47,067 bases of DNA, from contig CAMCWM010000018.1 of NCBI GenBank assembly GCA_945882215.1, forward strand, positions 1 to 47,067. The letters run 5' to 3'. This document shows, piece by piece, positions 25,927 through 36,179 of this stretch (the first letter of the stretch is position 1; every line of letters begins with the position of its first letter). The notes under the pieces were generated by a model that was given only the letters and a program-made list of their open reading frames with translations, made no database searches and was not told where the DNA came from. The stretch comes from Akkermansia muciniphila. GTDB lineage: Bacteria > Verrucomicrobiota > Verrucomicrobiia > Verrucomicrobiales > Verrucomicrobiaceae. A program made the position numbers and the translations under genes.

Positions 25927-25997
25927 ATGTCACATGCTCAAATCATGATGCGTTGATATGTCGGTTGACCTGCCCAGCTACGGCGCTAGTTTCAGCC

Positions 25998-28900
25998 ATG
26001 CCTTCCCGACCCAATTGCCGCACTGAACTCGAAGCCGCCATGCGCCAGCGCATCCTGGTGATCGACGGGGCCATGGGGACGACGATTCGCGGGTATAAGG
26101 AGAAGGGCGTGCTCGACGAGGCCTCGGCGCGTGGGGATCGGTTCAGGAGCAACGAGAAGGATATCCTGAACAACGGCGACATCCTTTCCATCACCCGCCC
26201 AGACATCATTGAGGACATCCATCGCCGCTTCCTCGAAGCCGGGGCGGACATTATCGAGACGAACACGTTTTCGGCCACGAGCATCGCACAGAGCGAGTTC
26301 TTCGTGGAAGACCCGCGTGAGAAAGGCGGACGCAAAGATCCCGAGTTCTTCCAGAAGATCATCGACGACAAGTTCCTCAACGACCTCGCTTGGGAGATCA
26401 ATTTCAACTCGGCGCAGCAGTGCCGGAAGTGGGCGGATCAGATCGCGGACAAGACGGGCCGCAAACGTTATGTGGCCGGTGCGGTGGGTCCGCTGACGGT
26501 GTCGCTCTCACAGTTCCCCGACCTCACAGATCTGAGCTTCCGCTACGTCAATTTCGATCAGGTGAAGACGGCTTACGCGCATCAAATCCGCGCGCTGATT
26601 GCCGGTGGCGTCGATACGCTGATGGTGGAGACGATTTTCGACTCCCTCAACGCCAAGGCTGCGCTGGTGGCGATTCGCGAGGTGTTTGAAGCCGATGGCG
26701 TCGAGTTGCCGATCCAAATTTCCGCCGCTGTCGGTCCTGGTGGCGAAACGATGATCTCGGGCCAGATCACGGAGGCTTATTTGAATGCGATGCGGCATGT
26801 GAAGCCGCTGTCCATCGGACTGAACTGCTCGCTCGGGCCGGACAAGATGCGCCCGTTCCTCGAAGAACTCGCGACGAAGGCCGATTGTTTTGTGTCGGCG
26901 TATCCGAACGCGGGCATGCCGAACCCGCTCGCGCCGACGGGCTTCGATTTGCTGCCGCCGGACATGGCGAACTTCGCCACCGACTTCGCCAAGTCGGGCT
27001 TCGTGAACATCATGGGCGGCTGCTGCGGCAACACGCCGGAGCACATCGCTGCCATCGCCAAAGCCGTGGAAGGTTTGGAGCCGCGCCATGTGCCGACGCC
27101 GGAGCCGATCATGCGTTTGAGCGGCTCGCAGCCCTACAACCACACGAAGGAGGCGAACTACCTCATGATCGGCGAGCGCACGAACGTCGCTGGTTCGCCG
27201 AAGTTTGCGAAGCTGATCAAGGAAGGCAAATTCGAGGAGGCCGTGGCCATCGCGCGTCAGCAGGTCGAGAACGGCGCGAACGTCATCGACATCTGCATGG
27301 ACGAAGGCCTCATCGACGGCGTGCCGACGATGACGAAGTTCCTCAACCTGCTGCAAACCGAGCCGGAAGTGGCGAAAGTGCCGTTCATGGTCGATTCCTC
27401 GAAGTGGGAAATCATCGAAGCGGGCCTGAAGATGCTGCAAGGCAAGGGCATCGCGAATTCCATTTCGCTCAAAGAAGGTGAAGAAGCCTTCAAGGAACGT
27501 GCGCGTGCCATCAAGCGCTACGGCGCGGCGACGGTCGTCATGGCCTTCGATGAAAACGGCCAGGCGGCGACTTACGACGAGAAGATTCGCATCTGCGAGC
27601 GCGCGTATCGCATCCTTGTCGATGAAGTCGGCTTCCCGCCAGAAGACATCATCTTTGACCCGAACATCCTCACCGTTGCGACGGGCATGGAGGAGCACAA
27701 CAACTACGCACTCGACTTCATCAACGCCACGCGCTGGATCAAGCATCACCTGCCCGGCGCCAAAGTCAGCGGCGGCGTTTCGAACATCAGCTTCAGCTTC
27801 CGTGGCAACAACCTCGTGCGTGAGGCCATGCACAGCGCGTTCCTTTATCATGCGATCCAAGCGGGCATGGACATGGGCATCGTAAATGCCGGCATGCTCG
27901 AAGTGTATGAGGAGATTCCGAAGGAACTGCTCCACAAAGTCGAGGACGTGCTGCTGAATCGCCGTCCCGATGCCACCGAGATCCTGGTCGATTACGCCGA
28001 GCAGTTCAAAGGCCAGGGCGGCGGAAAAAAGATCGAAGCCGACCTCCAGTGGCGTGACGCACCGGTCGAGAAGCGACTCGAACACGCGCTGCTCAAGGGC
28101 ATCACCGATTTCATCGCCGTCGATACGCAGGAGGCGCTCGACAAGCTCGGCAAGCCGTTGCTCGTCATCGAAGGCCCGCTCATGGATGGCATGAGCGTCG
28201 TCGGCGACCTGTTCGGCGCTGGGAAAATGTTCCTGCCGCAGGTTGTGAAAAGCGCGCGCGTCATGAAGCAGAGCGTCGCGTATTTGCAGCCGTTCATGGA
28301 GGAGGAGAAACTTGCCAATCCTGCGCAACGCAGCGCTGGCAAGATCGTCATGGCCACGGTCAAAGGTGACGTGCATGACATCGGCAAGAACATCGTGGGC
28401 GTCGTGCTGGCCTGCAATGGCTTCGAAGTCACCGATCTCGGCGTCATGGTGCCGTGCGACAAGATTCTCGCCGCCGCCATCGAGAAAGGCGCGGACGTCA
28501 TCGGCCTCAGCGGCCTGATCACGCCTTCGCTGGATGAAATGGCTCATGTCGCGTCCGAAATGGAACGCCGTGGCATGAAGATTCCGCTCTTGATCGGCGG
28601 GGCCACCACCAGCGCCGCGCACACGGCCATCAAGATCGCGCCGCATTACTCGGGGCCGATCGTGCATGTGCTTGATGCCTCCCGCAGCGTGCCGGTGACG
28701 ACTTCATTGATCAGTAATGAAAACAGAGATGCCTACATCGCCGAAAACGAAGCGCGCCACATCCGTCTGCGCGAAGAATACGGCAAGAAGAAGGAGCGCC
28801 AGCTTCTCAGCATCGCCGAATCACGCGAAAAGGCCTTCAAGTGCGACTGGAGCACGCAGGAGATCGCGAAACCGAATTTCATCGGCACGAAGGTTCACGA

Positions 28901-29804
28901 GGGCACCGACATGGTCGCCACGCTGCGCGAATACATCGACTGGTCGCCGTTCTTCCACTCATGGGAGTTGCGTGGCCGCTGGATCACTGCGGAAGGCCGC
29001 TTCTCGTCTTCCCATGAAGATGCCGAGATGAAAGTGAAGGCCGAAGAAGAAGCCGTGAAGCTCTTCAAAAGCGCCAACGATCTGCTCGACCGCATCATCG
29101 CCGAGAAACGCTTCAACCCGCGTGGCATCTTTGGCTTCTTTCCGGCCAACAGCATCGGCGATGACATCGAAGTCTATGCCGACGACACCCGCAGCAGTGT
29201 GAAGACCGTCTTCCACACCCTGCGTCAGCAGGTGATCAAGAAAGACACACCGAATTACGCTCTCAGCGACTACACCGCGCCAAAGGACAGCGGTCGAGCC
29301 GACTACATCGGCGGCTTCGCCGTCGGCATCCACGGGGCGGATGACTTCGCGCATGAGTTCGAGAAAGCGCATGACCCTTTCAGCGCCATCATCGTCAAAG
29401 CGCTCGCGGACCGTCTCGCCGAAGCCTTCGCTGAATTCCTGCACAAGCAGGCTCGTGTCGCCTGGGGTTACGAGAAGCCCGAGGACTTCACTAACGAGGA
29501 TCTCGTCAAAGAGCGCTACCGCGGCATCCGCCCCGCTCCTGGCTATCCTTCCCAGCCCGACCACACCGAGAAGCCCATTCTTTTCGATCTGCTCGATGCC
29601 ACGGCCAAAACGGGCGTCGATCTCACCGAAAGCATGGCCATGCACCCCGGCAGCGCCGTCAGCGGCCTCTACTTCAGCCATCCTGACGTGCATTACTTCG
29701 GTATCAGCGTCCTGGCGAAGGATCAGGTCGAAGATTACGCGAAGCGCAAAGGCCAGACGCTTGAAGAAGCCGAAAAGTGGCTCGGGCCTTGGCTCGGGTA
29801 TTAA
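25998..29804 (+). CDS. metH: Cobalamin-dependent methionine synthase
   Basis: Transfers the methyl group of methyltetrahydrofolate to homocysteine through methylcobalamin. From ATG 25998 it has 1268 residues, with all four modules. The homocysteine domain (about 1-350) has Zn ligands Cys277 (LNCSLGP) and Cys342-Cys343 (GGCCGN). The pterin domain (about 365-640) begins [14 protein letters not shown]. The cobalamin domain (about 660-900) has DVHDIGKN at 791-798, where His793 is the lower cobalt ligand. The activation domain (about 930-1268) binds SAM and ends with ...[10 protein letters not shown]. The organism therefore needs B12. No SAM or cobalamin riboswitch is evident in the 113 bases upstream. 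It converges with the PBP gene 16 bases downstream. Confidence 0.97.
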   Translation: MPSRPNCRTELEAAMRQRILVIDGAMGTTIRGYKEKGVLDEASARGDRFRSNEKDILNNGDILSITRPDIIEDIHRRFLEAGADIIETNTFSATSIAQSEFFVEDPREKGGRKDPEFFQKIIDDKFLNDLAWEINFNSAQQCRKWADQIADKTGRKRYVAGAVGPLTVSLSQFPDLTDLSFRYVNFDQVKTAYAHQIRALIAGGVDTLMVETIFDSLNAKAALVAIREVFEADGVELPIQISAAVGPGGETMISGQITEAYLNAMRHVKPLSIGLNCSLGPDKMRPFLEELATKADCFVSAYPNAGMPNPLAPTGFDLLPPDMANFATDFAKSGFVNIMGGCCGNTPEHIAAIAKAVEGLEPRHVPTPEPIMRLSGSQPYNHTKEANYLMIGERTNVAGSPKFAKLIKEGKFEEAVAIARQQVENGANVIDICMDEGLIDGVPTMTKFLNLLQTEPEVAKVPFMVDSSKWEIIEAGLKMLQGKGIANSISLKEGEEAFKERARAIKRYGAATVVMAFDENGQAATYDEKIRICERAYRILVDEVGFPPEDIIFDPNILTVATGMEEHNNYALDFINATRWIKHHLPGAKVSGGVSNISFSFRGNNLVREAMHSAFLYHAIQAGMDMGIVNAGMLEVYEEIPKELLHKVEDVLLNRRPDATEILVDYAEQFKGQGGGKKIEADLQWRDAPVEKRLEHALLKGITDFIAVDTQEALDKLGKPLLVIEGPLMDGMSVVGDLFGAGKMFLPQVVKSARVMKQSVAYLQPFMEEEKLANPAQRSAGKIVMATVKGDVHDIGKNIVGVVLACNGFEVTDLGVMVPCDKILAAAIEKGADVIGLSGLITPSLDEMAHVASEMERRGMKIPLLIGGATTSAAHTAIKIAPHYSGPIVHVLDASRSVPVTTSLISNENRDAYIAENEARHIRLREEYGKKKERQLLSIAESREKAFKCDWSTQEIAKPNFIGTKVHEGTDMVATLREYIDWSPFFHSWELRGRWITAEGRFSSSHEDAEMKVKAEEEAVKLFKSANDLLDRIIAEKRFNPRGIFGFFPANSIGDDIEVYADDTRSSVKTVFHTLRQQVIKKDTPNYALSDYTAPKDSGRADYIGGFAVGIHGADDFAHEFEKAHDPFSAIIVKALADRLAEAFAEFLHKQARVAWGYEKPEDFTNEDLVKERYRGIRPAPGYPSQPDHTEKPILFDLLDATAKTGVDLTESMAMHPGSAVSGLYFSHPDVHYFGISVLAKDQVEDYAKRKGQTLEEAEKWLGPWLGY

Positions 29805-29820
29805 AAGAGCGGCGGAGCCA

Positions 29821-31998
29821 TCACTGAAACCACCGGCGGATGCGGTCAAAAAGACCGCCGCGCGAGGGCTGCTGCATGCGCTGTGGCGGAGGCGCGGCGT
29901 AACCCTGGTGCTCTGCGCAGAAGTTTTGCGGCACCAGATCGTAGGGCAGCGCTTCTTCATACGCGGTGCGGGCATGGCCGCAGCCATCGGTGGCGAGTTG
30001 GCTGCTGACGCGGCACAGTGTGACGCGTGAAAGCGGCAGCGTGACCTTGGGGATTTCAGTCTTGTAGCCAAGTGCGATGGCTTTCTTCATCACATCGGCC
30101 CAGATCGGCAACGCCAGCGTTCCACCGTAGCCTTCCTCCACAATCGTCTGCGGTTTGTCGAGCCCCACCCACACACCACAGCTCAGGCGGTCGGTGTAGC
30201 CTGCGAACCACGCGTCCTTGTAATCATTCGTGGTGCCGGTCTTGCCGCCGCCTGGCTCCTTGAAGCCGTAGGTGCTGCGCAGGGCGGCCGCCGTGCCGCG
30301 ATCCAGCACCTGTGCGAGGATGTGCCGCATCAAATGGGCAACGCTCGGTGTGATGATCTCGGCTTCGAGCACCGGCGTCTGGTAGATGATGTTCCCGGCC
30401 TTGTCGATGATGCGGTCGATGAGGAAGGGGCGGCGACGCAGGCCTTGGTTGGGGAAGATGCTGATCGCGCTGGTGAGCTGGCGCGGATTGCCGCCAAGGT
30501 TGCCGATGAAGATCTGCGGTGTGCGTTCGGCGGGTTGGTTGAATCCGGCGTTGGTGAGCAGGCCGATCACGCGATCGAGACCGGCGTAATTGCCAAGGCG
30601 CACAGTCATCGTGTTGCGGCTGCGCACGAGGCCGTCGGTGACGGTGGCCATGCCGAGAAATTTGTTGTCCGAGTTCTGCGGACTCCAGTTCGGGTCCGCG
30701 CTGTCGATTTCACCCGGCTGGATGGGCGCGTCGTTGATCAAGGTGCCGGGCATGAAGCCGGCGGCGACACCGGCGGCATACACAAACGGCTTCACCGTCG
30801 AGCCGATCTGCCGCTCGCCTTGCGTGGCGCGGTTGTACTTGCTGTGGCGGTAGTCACGCCCGCCGACGACGGCCAGGATGCCGCCGGTCTCGTTGTCGAG
30901 CACCATGAGCGCTCCCTGCAGGTAAGGCGTGCTGGCGATCTCCAGCGTGCCGTCCCAGGTCTTGTCGAAATCCGCCTTCTTCGGGTGCTGGAAGCCGCGC
31001 TGCTTTTCGACGGCCGCAAGGCGCTTCTCCACCGAGGCCTCAGCGGCGTCTTGCAGATCCTTGTTGAGCGTGGTGAAGACCTGGAGGCCGCCGTCCTCGA
31101 TCTCCTGCTGCTCCAGGATCAAATCGAGATCGCGTCGCACGGTGTCGAGCGCGTAGCCGCCCTGGCTTTGAAACACGGGCTGCGCATGCAGCGCGATGTC
31201 CGCGTAGCGCGCGGCCAGTTCCTCCTCCGGCGTGATGACCTTCGTCTCCAGCATGCGCTGGAGCACCGTGTCGCGTTCCTTGAGCGCTCCTTCATAATTG
31301 CGGAAGGGCGAGAAGCGCACCGGGCTGCGGATGATGCCCGCGATCATGGCGGACTCGCTCAGATTGAGCTGGCTGGCATGCTTGCCGAAGTACACCTGGC
31401 TGGCGCGCTGCACGCCGTAGATGCCGGGGCCGTAGAAGATGCGGTTCACGTAATGCTCGATGATCTGCTCCTTCGAGCAGGCCTTCTCGATGCGCCGGGC
31501 CAGCATCATCTCCACCAGCTTGCGGTGCAGGCTGCGGTCGTCGAGATCGGGGTAGCTGTTGCGCGCGAGCTGCATCGTCAGCGTGCTCGCGCCCTGCACG
31601 ATGCGCATGTCCTTGATGTTCCGCACCGCCGCGCGTGCCACGCCTTTCAAATCCACGCCGCTGTGGCTGTAAAAACGCGAATCCTCACGCGCCAGCAGCG
31701 CCTTCACAAACCAGGGCGAAACCTCGCTCAGCGGCACGATGATGCGGTTCTCCCCGTGCATGCGGCCCAGGATCTCGCCCTTGTAATCCATCACGATGGT
31801 GCGCTCCGGCATCTGGCCGAGCTTGGTGAGGTCGTAGTCCTTCGCCAGATGGCTGTAGATGCCGATGACCACCGCCGCCGTCAGCGTGCAAAGCAGCGAG
31901 CCGCCCATGACCACGATCAGCGTGAGCCGCTTGAGCGACTGCCAGCGCGTCAGCGTGCGCTTCACCGGCTTGCGGTCTTCAGGGGGCGTTTTTTTCAT
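29821..31998 (-). CDS. Class A penicillin-binding protein (PBP1A-type)
   Basis: Bifunctional peptidoglycan synthase with glycosyltransferase and transpeptidase domains. It has 725 residues from ATG 31998. A cytoplasmic basic N-terminus precedes one transmembrane helix (about 25-47). The GT51 domain has REDSRFYSHSGVD with catalytic Glu105, GASTLTMQLARN, and RRIEKACSKEQIIEHYVNRIFYG further on. The transpeptidase has STVK (400-403, Ser400 nucleophile), SRN (460-462) and KTGTT (585-589). The last 60 residues are Pro/Gln/Arg-rich and end RIRRWFQ. An upstream TTG (32037) is possible but less likely. It is probably monocistronic; an L,D-transpeptidase gene lies 2 kb away. Confidence 0.94.
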   Translation of the reverse strand: MKKTPPEDRKPVKRTLTRWQSLKRLTLIVVMGGSLLCTLTAAVVIGIYSHLAKDYDLTKLGQMPERTIVMDYKGEILGRMHGENRIIVPLSEVSPWFVKALLAREDSRFYSHSGVDLKGVARAAVRNIKDMRIVQGASTLTMQLARNSYPDLDDRSLHRKLVEMMLARRIEKACSKEQIIEHYVNRIFYGPGIYGVQRASQVYFGKHASQLNLSESAMIAGIIRSPVRFSPFRNYEGALKERDTVLQRMLETKVITPEEELAARYADIALHAQPVFQSQGGYALDTVRRDLDLILEQQEIEDGGLQVFTTLNKDLQDAAEASVEKRLAAVEKQRGFQHPKKADFDKTWDGTLEIASTPYLQGALMVLDNETGGILAVVGGRDYRHSKYNRATQGERQIGSTVKPFVYAAGVAAGFMPGTLINDAPIQPGEIDSADPNWSPQNSDNKFLGMATVTDGLVRSRNTMTVRLGNYAGLDRVIGLLTNAGFNQPAERTPQIFIGNLGGNPRQLTSAISIFPNQGLRRRPFLIDRIIDKAGNIIYQTPVLEAEIITPSVAHLMRHILAQVLDRGTAAALRSTYGFKEPGGGKTGTTNDYKDAWFAGYTDRLSCGVWVGLDKPQTIVEEGYGGTLALPIWADVMKKAIALGYKTEIPKVTLPLSRVTLCRVSSQLATDGCGHARTAYEEALPYDLVPQNFCAEHQGYAAPPPQRMQQPSRGGLFDRIRRWFQ

Positions 31999-32170
31999 GC
32001 GGCTTGTACCGGGTCGTTGTTTTCGAGGAAAGATCAAGCTTCAGACGATGAACTCCGTGTGAACTTCGATTTCACACAGAGTAGTCCAGTCGCGCCAAAA
32101 CTGGGCTGCTTTGTGACAATCCTGTTTTACAGGCTTGCATCGGAGTGCGGTGTCCCGGTAAGCTCGCGGC

Positions 32171-32788
32171 ATGAAATCTATCTTGGCGATCTGCCTGCTG
32201 GCGGCCGGATTCGTCGTTGCGGACGAAAAAGCGGCCGTGACACGCAATGTGCAGCGAACGCAGGCGGCGCTGACCGCCCTGGACCAGAAGTTACAGCTCG
32301 ACTTCTCGACGGCTTTCCCCAAGGAACTGGACATCGACCCGTATCTGACGCAGCCCCTCGCCCGGCTGACCACGACGCAGGGCGAGCTGTTCTGCACCAA
32401 ACCGGTGGTGAATCCCTTCGATGGAGACGGAACCGTCGAATGGCATCTGGGGCCGCCGGACACGAAGCAATTCAGTCGCGAACATGTCTATTGCTTCTTC
32501 AGCTTCGACGACCGTGGCGACATTTTGCATGTGGGCATTTTGTCGGATGGCGGATGGTTCTGCGGCAGCAATGAGGAAACTCACCAGATCATCCGTGAGG
32601 ATGGCGAGGCTCCGGCGACGTTTTTGAGCCGGGCATTTCTGGAATACCATCGCCGTGCTGTCTCGAGCAGCGATTCACAGAAGGCCGTTCTTTATTTGAG
32701 CGGCGTGGAGCGGATCACGCAGGCGGTTTGCGAGCTGCGGAAGGCCAAGGAAACGCCTCCTGCTTATCCCACGACGGCAAGGCCGTGA
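32171..32788 (+). CDS. Exported protein of unknown function
   Basis: A 205-residue protein with a signal peptide (residues 1-17, AGFVVA-D). The mature part begins with a helix of the form VTRNVQRTQAALTALDQKLQ and a Cys-bearing segment LFCTKPVVNPFDGDG. It continues with FSREHVYCFFSFDDRGDILHVGIL and FCGSNEETHQIIRED. No known domain was recognised. It may be a substrate-binding or lipid-associated periplasmic protein. The following VCBS-type protein starts 44 bases downstream and is possibly co-transcribed. It diverges from the PBP gene across 172 bases. Confidence 0.68.
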   Translation: MKSILAICLLAAGFVVADEKAAVTRNVQRTQAALTALDQKLQLDFSTAFPKELDIDPYLTQPLARLTTTQGELFCTKPVVNPFDGDGTVEWHLGPPDTKQFSREHVYCFFSFDDRGDILHVGILSDGGWFCGSNEETHQIIREDGEAPATFLSRAFLEYHRRAVSSSDSQKAVLYLSGVERITQAVCELRKAKETPPAYPTTARP

Positions 32789-32832
32789 GTTTGTGCCGCG
32801 TTTGTGTCCGCCTCTTTTCATTTTCTCCCCTT

Positions 32833-34017
32833 ATGAAGCACTCATTATTCCTCGTTCTCCTCTCCACCGCCGCCTTGCAGGCACAGACTCCTAATTTCAA
32901 AGCACAGGAGATAGATGATGAGGTCGGCATAGGCTACGGACTGGCCGTTGCGGATGTGAATGGCGACCGGCAGACGGACATCCTGCTGGCAGACAGCAAC
33001 GTGATCGTCTGGTATGAGAATCCGACGTGGAAGAAGCATGTCATCGCGGAAAAACTGACGGAGAAGGATCATGTGTGCATCGCGGCGCGTGACATCGATG
33101 GTGACGGCAAATGCGAGATCGCCGTGGGTGCGGAGTGGAATCCGGGAGACACCGTGAACAGCGGCGCGGTGTTCTATTTGATCCCGCCAGCGGACCGCAC
33201 GCAGAAGTGGGAGCCGGTGAAGCTGGCGCATGAGCCGACGACACATCGCATGAAGTGGGTGCGCAACAGGGCAGGGCGCTATGATCTCGTGGTGGTGCCG
33301 CTGCATGGCCGGGGCAACGACAAGAACGGCGAAGGAGCCGGTGTGCGCACGCTGGCCTACCACATGCCGGACGATCCGCGCAAGGAATGGAACACCACGC
33401 TGGTGCAGGGCACGATGCACAAGACGCACAACCTCGACATCATCCCCGCGCCCGGTATCGAAGCCGAGAGCCTGCTGATCTGTGGCCGTGAAGGCGTGGT
33501 GCGGCTCGACCAAACCGACAACGGCTGGAAGGAGCAGTGGATCGCACAACATCCGAAGGATTCCACGGAACTGCAAGGCGCGGGCGAGGTACGCTACGGT
33601 GCCTTTGCGGGCGGCCAGCCGTATGTGACGACGATCGAGCCGATGCATGGCGACAAACTCGTGATCTACACACCGCCTGCTGACGGGCCGAAAAACGGCA
33701 CATGGCAGCGGCGCGTGATCAGCGATCAACTCGTCGATGGTCACGCCATCGCCACGTATGACCTGCTCGGCTTGAACAACCGTCAGATTGTGGTCGGCTG
33801 GCGTGCGCAGCAGAAGATCGGCAAGGTGGCGGTGAAGCTGTTCTGGACGACCAAGGAAGACGGAAACGGCTGGCAGGAGGCTTTTATTGATGACGGAGGC
33901 ATGGCCTGTGAAGACGCCGTGTGTGCTGATTTGGATGGAGATCGCGACTTGGAGATCATCGGTGCCGGCCGTCGTAGCAAGAATGTCAAGATTTACTGGA
34001 ATCAGCGAAACCAGTGA
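32833..34017 (+). CDS. Exported FG-GAP/VCBS repeat protein
   Basis: A 394-residue secreted protein with a signal peptide (1-18, ALQAQ). Calcium-binding-like Asp motifs are repeated: DVNGDRQTD, DIDGDGKCE and DLDGDRDLE near the C-terminus, the hallmark of FG-GAP/VCBS beta-propeller repeats. Between them, GVGYGL-like starts of blades and RWVRNRAGRYDLVVVPLHGRG occur. Such proteins bind ligands or polysaccharides outside the cell, with no enzymatic residue seen. The start is ATG 32833, 44 bases after the previous gene; an in-frame longer reading from 32728 overlaps that gene and is not supported. Confidence 0.82.
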   Translation: MKHSLFLVLLSTAALQAQTPNFKAQEIDDEVGIGYGLAVADVNGDRQTDILLADSNVIVWYENPTWKKHVIAEKLTEKDHVCIAARDIDGDGKCEIAVGAEWNPGDTVNSGAVFYLIPPADRTQKWEPVKLAHEPTTHRMKWVRNRAGRYDLVVVPLHGRGNDKNGEGAGVRTLAYHMPDDPRKEWNTTLVQGTMHKTHNLDIIPAPGIEAESLLICGREGVVRLDQTDNGWKEQWIAQHPKDSTELQGAGEVRYGAFAGGQPYVTTIEPMHGDKLVIYTPPADGPKNGTWQRRVISDQLVDGHAIATYDLLGLNNRQIVVGWRAQQKIGKVAVKLFWTTKEDGNGWQEAFIDDGGMACEDAVCADLDGDRDLEIIGAGRRSKNVKIYWNQRNQ

Positions 34018-34091
34018 AATAAAATTCACTGCACTGGCTCTAGCTGATGGGTTGCGTGGGCGCGGATTGTGCTCCTAGAATCGCATCCGCC

Positions 34092-34700
34092 ATGAAAGCC
34101 ATCCGCCTCACAATCACTGCTGTTGGTATGCTCTTGCTAAGCCAATGCGAACTGCCGCGGTTGCCGCTGTTCTCCTCGCGCTTTGAGGTGGTGAGGCGTC
34201 CGCTGCTGGTATTGCCGCCTTTCGCCTCGCAGTCATCAATGTACGTCTGGCACGGCAGCGGCAAGCCTGGACCTTTGAGCGTCAACATCGATCTCAGCGA
34301 GCAGAAGGCCTATCTCTTCAAAAGCGGCCAGAATGTTGGCTGGACGTATGTGGCGACGGGCCGCAGCGGCTTCGCCACTCCGACCGGCACCTTCCGCATC
34401 ATGGAAAAAATCGCGGACAAACGCTCCAACCGCTACGGCATGATTGTGGACCGCCATGGCAATGTGGTTAATAGCAACGCCACCGCAGGTGTGTCACGCG
34501 TTCCTCCAGGAGGCCGCTTCGTTGGCGCGCAGATGCCGTACTGGATGCGCATCACGGGTTACGGAGTAGGCATGCATGCGGGGGCGATCCCCAATCCCGG
34601 ATCACCCGCTTCACACGGCTGTATCCGCCTGCCGCGTGACATGGCGGAGACGATCTACCAGCATGTGTCCGTGGGCTCACGGGTTTCGATCATGCGGTGA
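34092..34700 (+). CDS. L,D-transpeptidase lipoprotein (YkuD)
   Basis: Predicted L,D-transpeptidase that forms 3-3 crosslinks in peptidoglycan or attaches proteins to it. From ATG 34092 it has 202 residues with a lipoprotein signal (MLLLSQC-E, Cys19). The YkuD core (about 62-202) begins LSVNIDLSEQKAYLF, has YVATGRSGFATPTGTFRI, and ends with the catalytic block HAGAIPNPGSPASHGCIRL, where His162, His175 and the nucleophile Cys177 are in the expected order. It ends eight bases before an inverted-repeat element. Confidence 0.9.
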   Translation: MKAIRLTITAVGMLLLSQCELPRLPLFSSRFEVVRRPLLVLPPFASQSSMYVWHGSGKPGPLSVNIDLSEQKAYLFKSGQNVGWTYVATGRSGFATPTGTFRIMEKIADKRSNRYGMIVDRHGNVVNSNATAGVSRVPPGGRFVGAQMPYWMRITGYGVGMHAGAIPNPGSPASHGCIRLPRDMAETIYQHVSVGSRVSIMR

Positions 34701-34707
34701 GGGGGAA

Positions 34708-34839
34708 GGTTTACGATCGTTGACGGTGGTTTACAGTAGTTGACGGTTGTTTGTTCGAGCCAACGGAACTCGTCACCGCGTCGGTTGGTTTGGAAAAACA
34801 ACTGTGATCCATCGTCAACAACGGTAAACCACCGTCAAC
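34708..34839. repeat. Palindromic element of 20-bp units in convergent intergenic region
   Basis: Two direct copies of a 20-bp unit (GGTTTAC, four variable bases, GTTGACGGT) lie at 34708-34727 and 34728-34747. The same unit appears in inverted orientation at 34811-34830, followed by GTTGACGGT (complement at 34831-34839). A perfect 16-bp inverted repeat results: GTTGACGGTGGTTTAC at 34719-34734 and its complement at 34824-34839, extending imperfectly to about 31 bp per arm. The element fills the gap between the L,D-transpeptidase stop and the glycosyltransferase, whose TGA (34835-34837) lies inside the right arm. No coding capacity. It could act as a terminator or be a dispersed repeat or MITE-like insertion. 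Confidence 0.75.
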
Positions 34840-36052
34840 TTCCGCTCGTCGCCTCGCTCAGAATCTCCTCAAACCGTCGCAGCCATGCCTGCGTGCTCGC
34901 CTCACGTAGCAGCCACTGGCGTCCGGCACGGCCGATGACGAGGCGCGAGGTGCCCGGCGTGGCCTCCATTGCCAGCACATCATTCACGAGGCCGGGCACA
35001 TCCCCCGGCTCGTGCTGCAAGCCGGTGACATCATGTTGTACGATCTCTCCCAGGCCGCCAGATCTGGCTGCGAGCACGGGTTTGGCATAATCATAGGCCT
35101 CGTACACCACGAGGCCCAACGGCTCCCACCACGTCGAGGGCACAATGACCGCGCGGCAGCGTCGCAGCGCCTCGCGTTTCGTTTCACCGGAGATGTGGCC
35201 GAGCTGGCCGATGTAGGGATTGCTGCGCACGCGCTGCTGCACGGCGTCATCGAGCGGACCTTCGCCGGCGATGTGCAGCAGCGGCGTGTTCTTGCCGAGC
35301 TGTGCGCGCAGCGCGTCCCAGGTGTCGAGCAGCGGGATGACGCCCTTGGTTTCAACCAGCCGTCCGAGAAAGAGGTAGTAGCCAGCGTCCTCAACCACAG
35401 GCGGCTGAGGCATGGCATTCCAGGCATGACGCAGTGTGTGCACACGCGCCGCTGGCAGCGCACCGGCGTCGATGATTTTCTGCCGCATGAAATCCGACAC
35501 CGCGATCCACGCTTTCACACTCTGCAACCAGCCGCTGTGATGAAGCGCCTTCAGCATCAGTGAGAACAGGGCGCTCTTGACGACGGAGTTCTGCCAAGCC
35601 CCGGCGCGCACTTCCCTCCAATGGCTGCCGTAGAGCGCGTCGGGCATCAGCTTGCCATTCGCATGCAGCGTGCCGCCGACGGAGAACGGCCGGAAATTAT
35701 GCAAAAACTGCACCACCGGCAGTCCGCGCTTCATGGCGGCATGATACAGCGAGGGTGATCCGACCGGATGAATGTTATGAAACACCGCCGCGCCTGCGCC
35801 GCTCGTGTCCAGCGCAGTTTCAAAACGACCACGTGCCTCTTGATTGTAAAACAGACGCGTCGCCTGCCGCCATGGTGAAGGAGCCTGCTCGCCGGTCCAC
35901 TCCGTGCTGTCGAACCGGCACCACGTCATGTCGTGCAGGGTGGAGAGGTCGGCGTGGATTTTGTCCACGATCATCTCCTCGCCGCCTTTGAAGAGGTAGC
36001 GGTTGAAGACATGCAGCAGGCCGCGGCACGGGCTTGGGGGAGGGGAGACCAT
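34835..36052 (-). CDS. GT4-type glycosyltransferase (GT-B)
   Basis: Predicted retaining glycosyltransferase of family 4, transferring a nucleotide-activated sugar to a glycan, probably for surface polysaccharide. It has 405 residues. The N-terminus LLHVFNRYLFKGGEE is the Gly-rich acceptor-side start. The C-terminal half has YYLFLGRLVETKGVIPLLDTW, and the EX7E-type site appears as WWEPLGLVVYEAYDYAKPVLAARSGGLGEIV. The start at 36052 is the first ATG, placing LLHVFNRY 12 residues in. The last serine codon and stop fall in the inverted-repeat element, so the natural C-terminus may have been altered. It is divergent from the SHD1 peptidase gene across 127 bases. Confidence 0.85.
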   Translation of the reverse strand: MVSPPPSPCRGLLHVFNRYLFKGGEEMIVDKIHADLSTLHDMTWCRFDSTEWTGEQAPSPWRQATRLFYNQEARGRFETALDTSGAGAAVFHNIHPVGSPSLYHAAMKRGLPVVQFLHNFRPFSVGGTLHANGKLMPDALYGSHWREVRAGAWQNSVVKSALFSLMLKALHHSGWLQSVKAWIAVSDFMRQKIIDAGALPAARVHTLRHAWNAMPQPPVVEDAGYYLFLGRLVETKGVIPLLDTWDALRAQLGKNTPLLHIAGEGPLDDAVQQRVRSNPYIGQLGHISGETKREALRRCRAVIVPSTWWEPLGLVVYEAYDYAKPVLAARSGGLGEIVQHDVTGLQHEPGDVPGLVNDVLAMEATPGTSRLVIGRAGRQWLLREASTQAWLRRFEEILSEATSGS

Positions 36053-36179
36053 CGAAATTCAGAGCACAAAAGCCTGCGCTGCTCGTTTTGCCAAGCAGGA
36101 CGCGGGCCATGCGTGGGATTCTGGCATGAAATGCAGTGCCGTCTTGCCTAAATTCCTGCTTCGTGATATTCACGCCACC

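Noticed and set aside
26508..28667. Long open frame antisense to metH
   Set aside because: It lies opposite a clear, full-length metH; high-GC coding sequence commonly leaves such frames open and the translation shows no domain.
34708..34839. CRISPR or IS terminal repeats
   Set aside because: Units are directly adjacent with only four variable bases, arms are inverted, and there is no transposase within the 132 bp.
36003..36179. Upstream extension of the SHD1 peptidase gene
   Set aside because: The extra residues precede a clear signal peptide at 36180 and overlap the start of the divergent glycosyltransferase.
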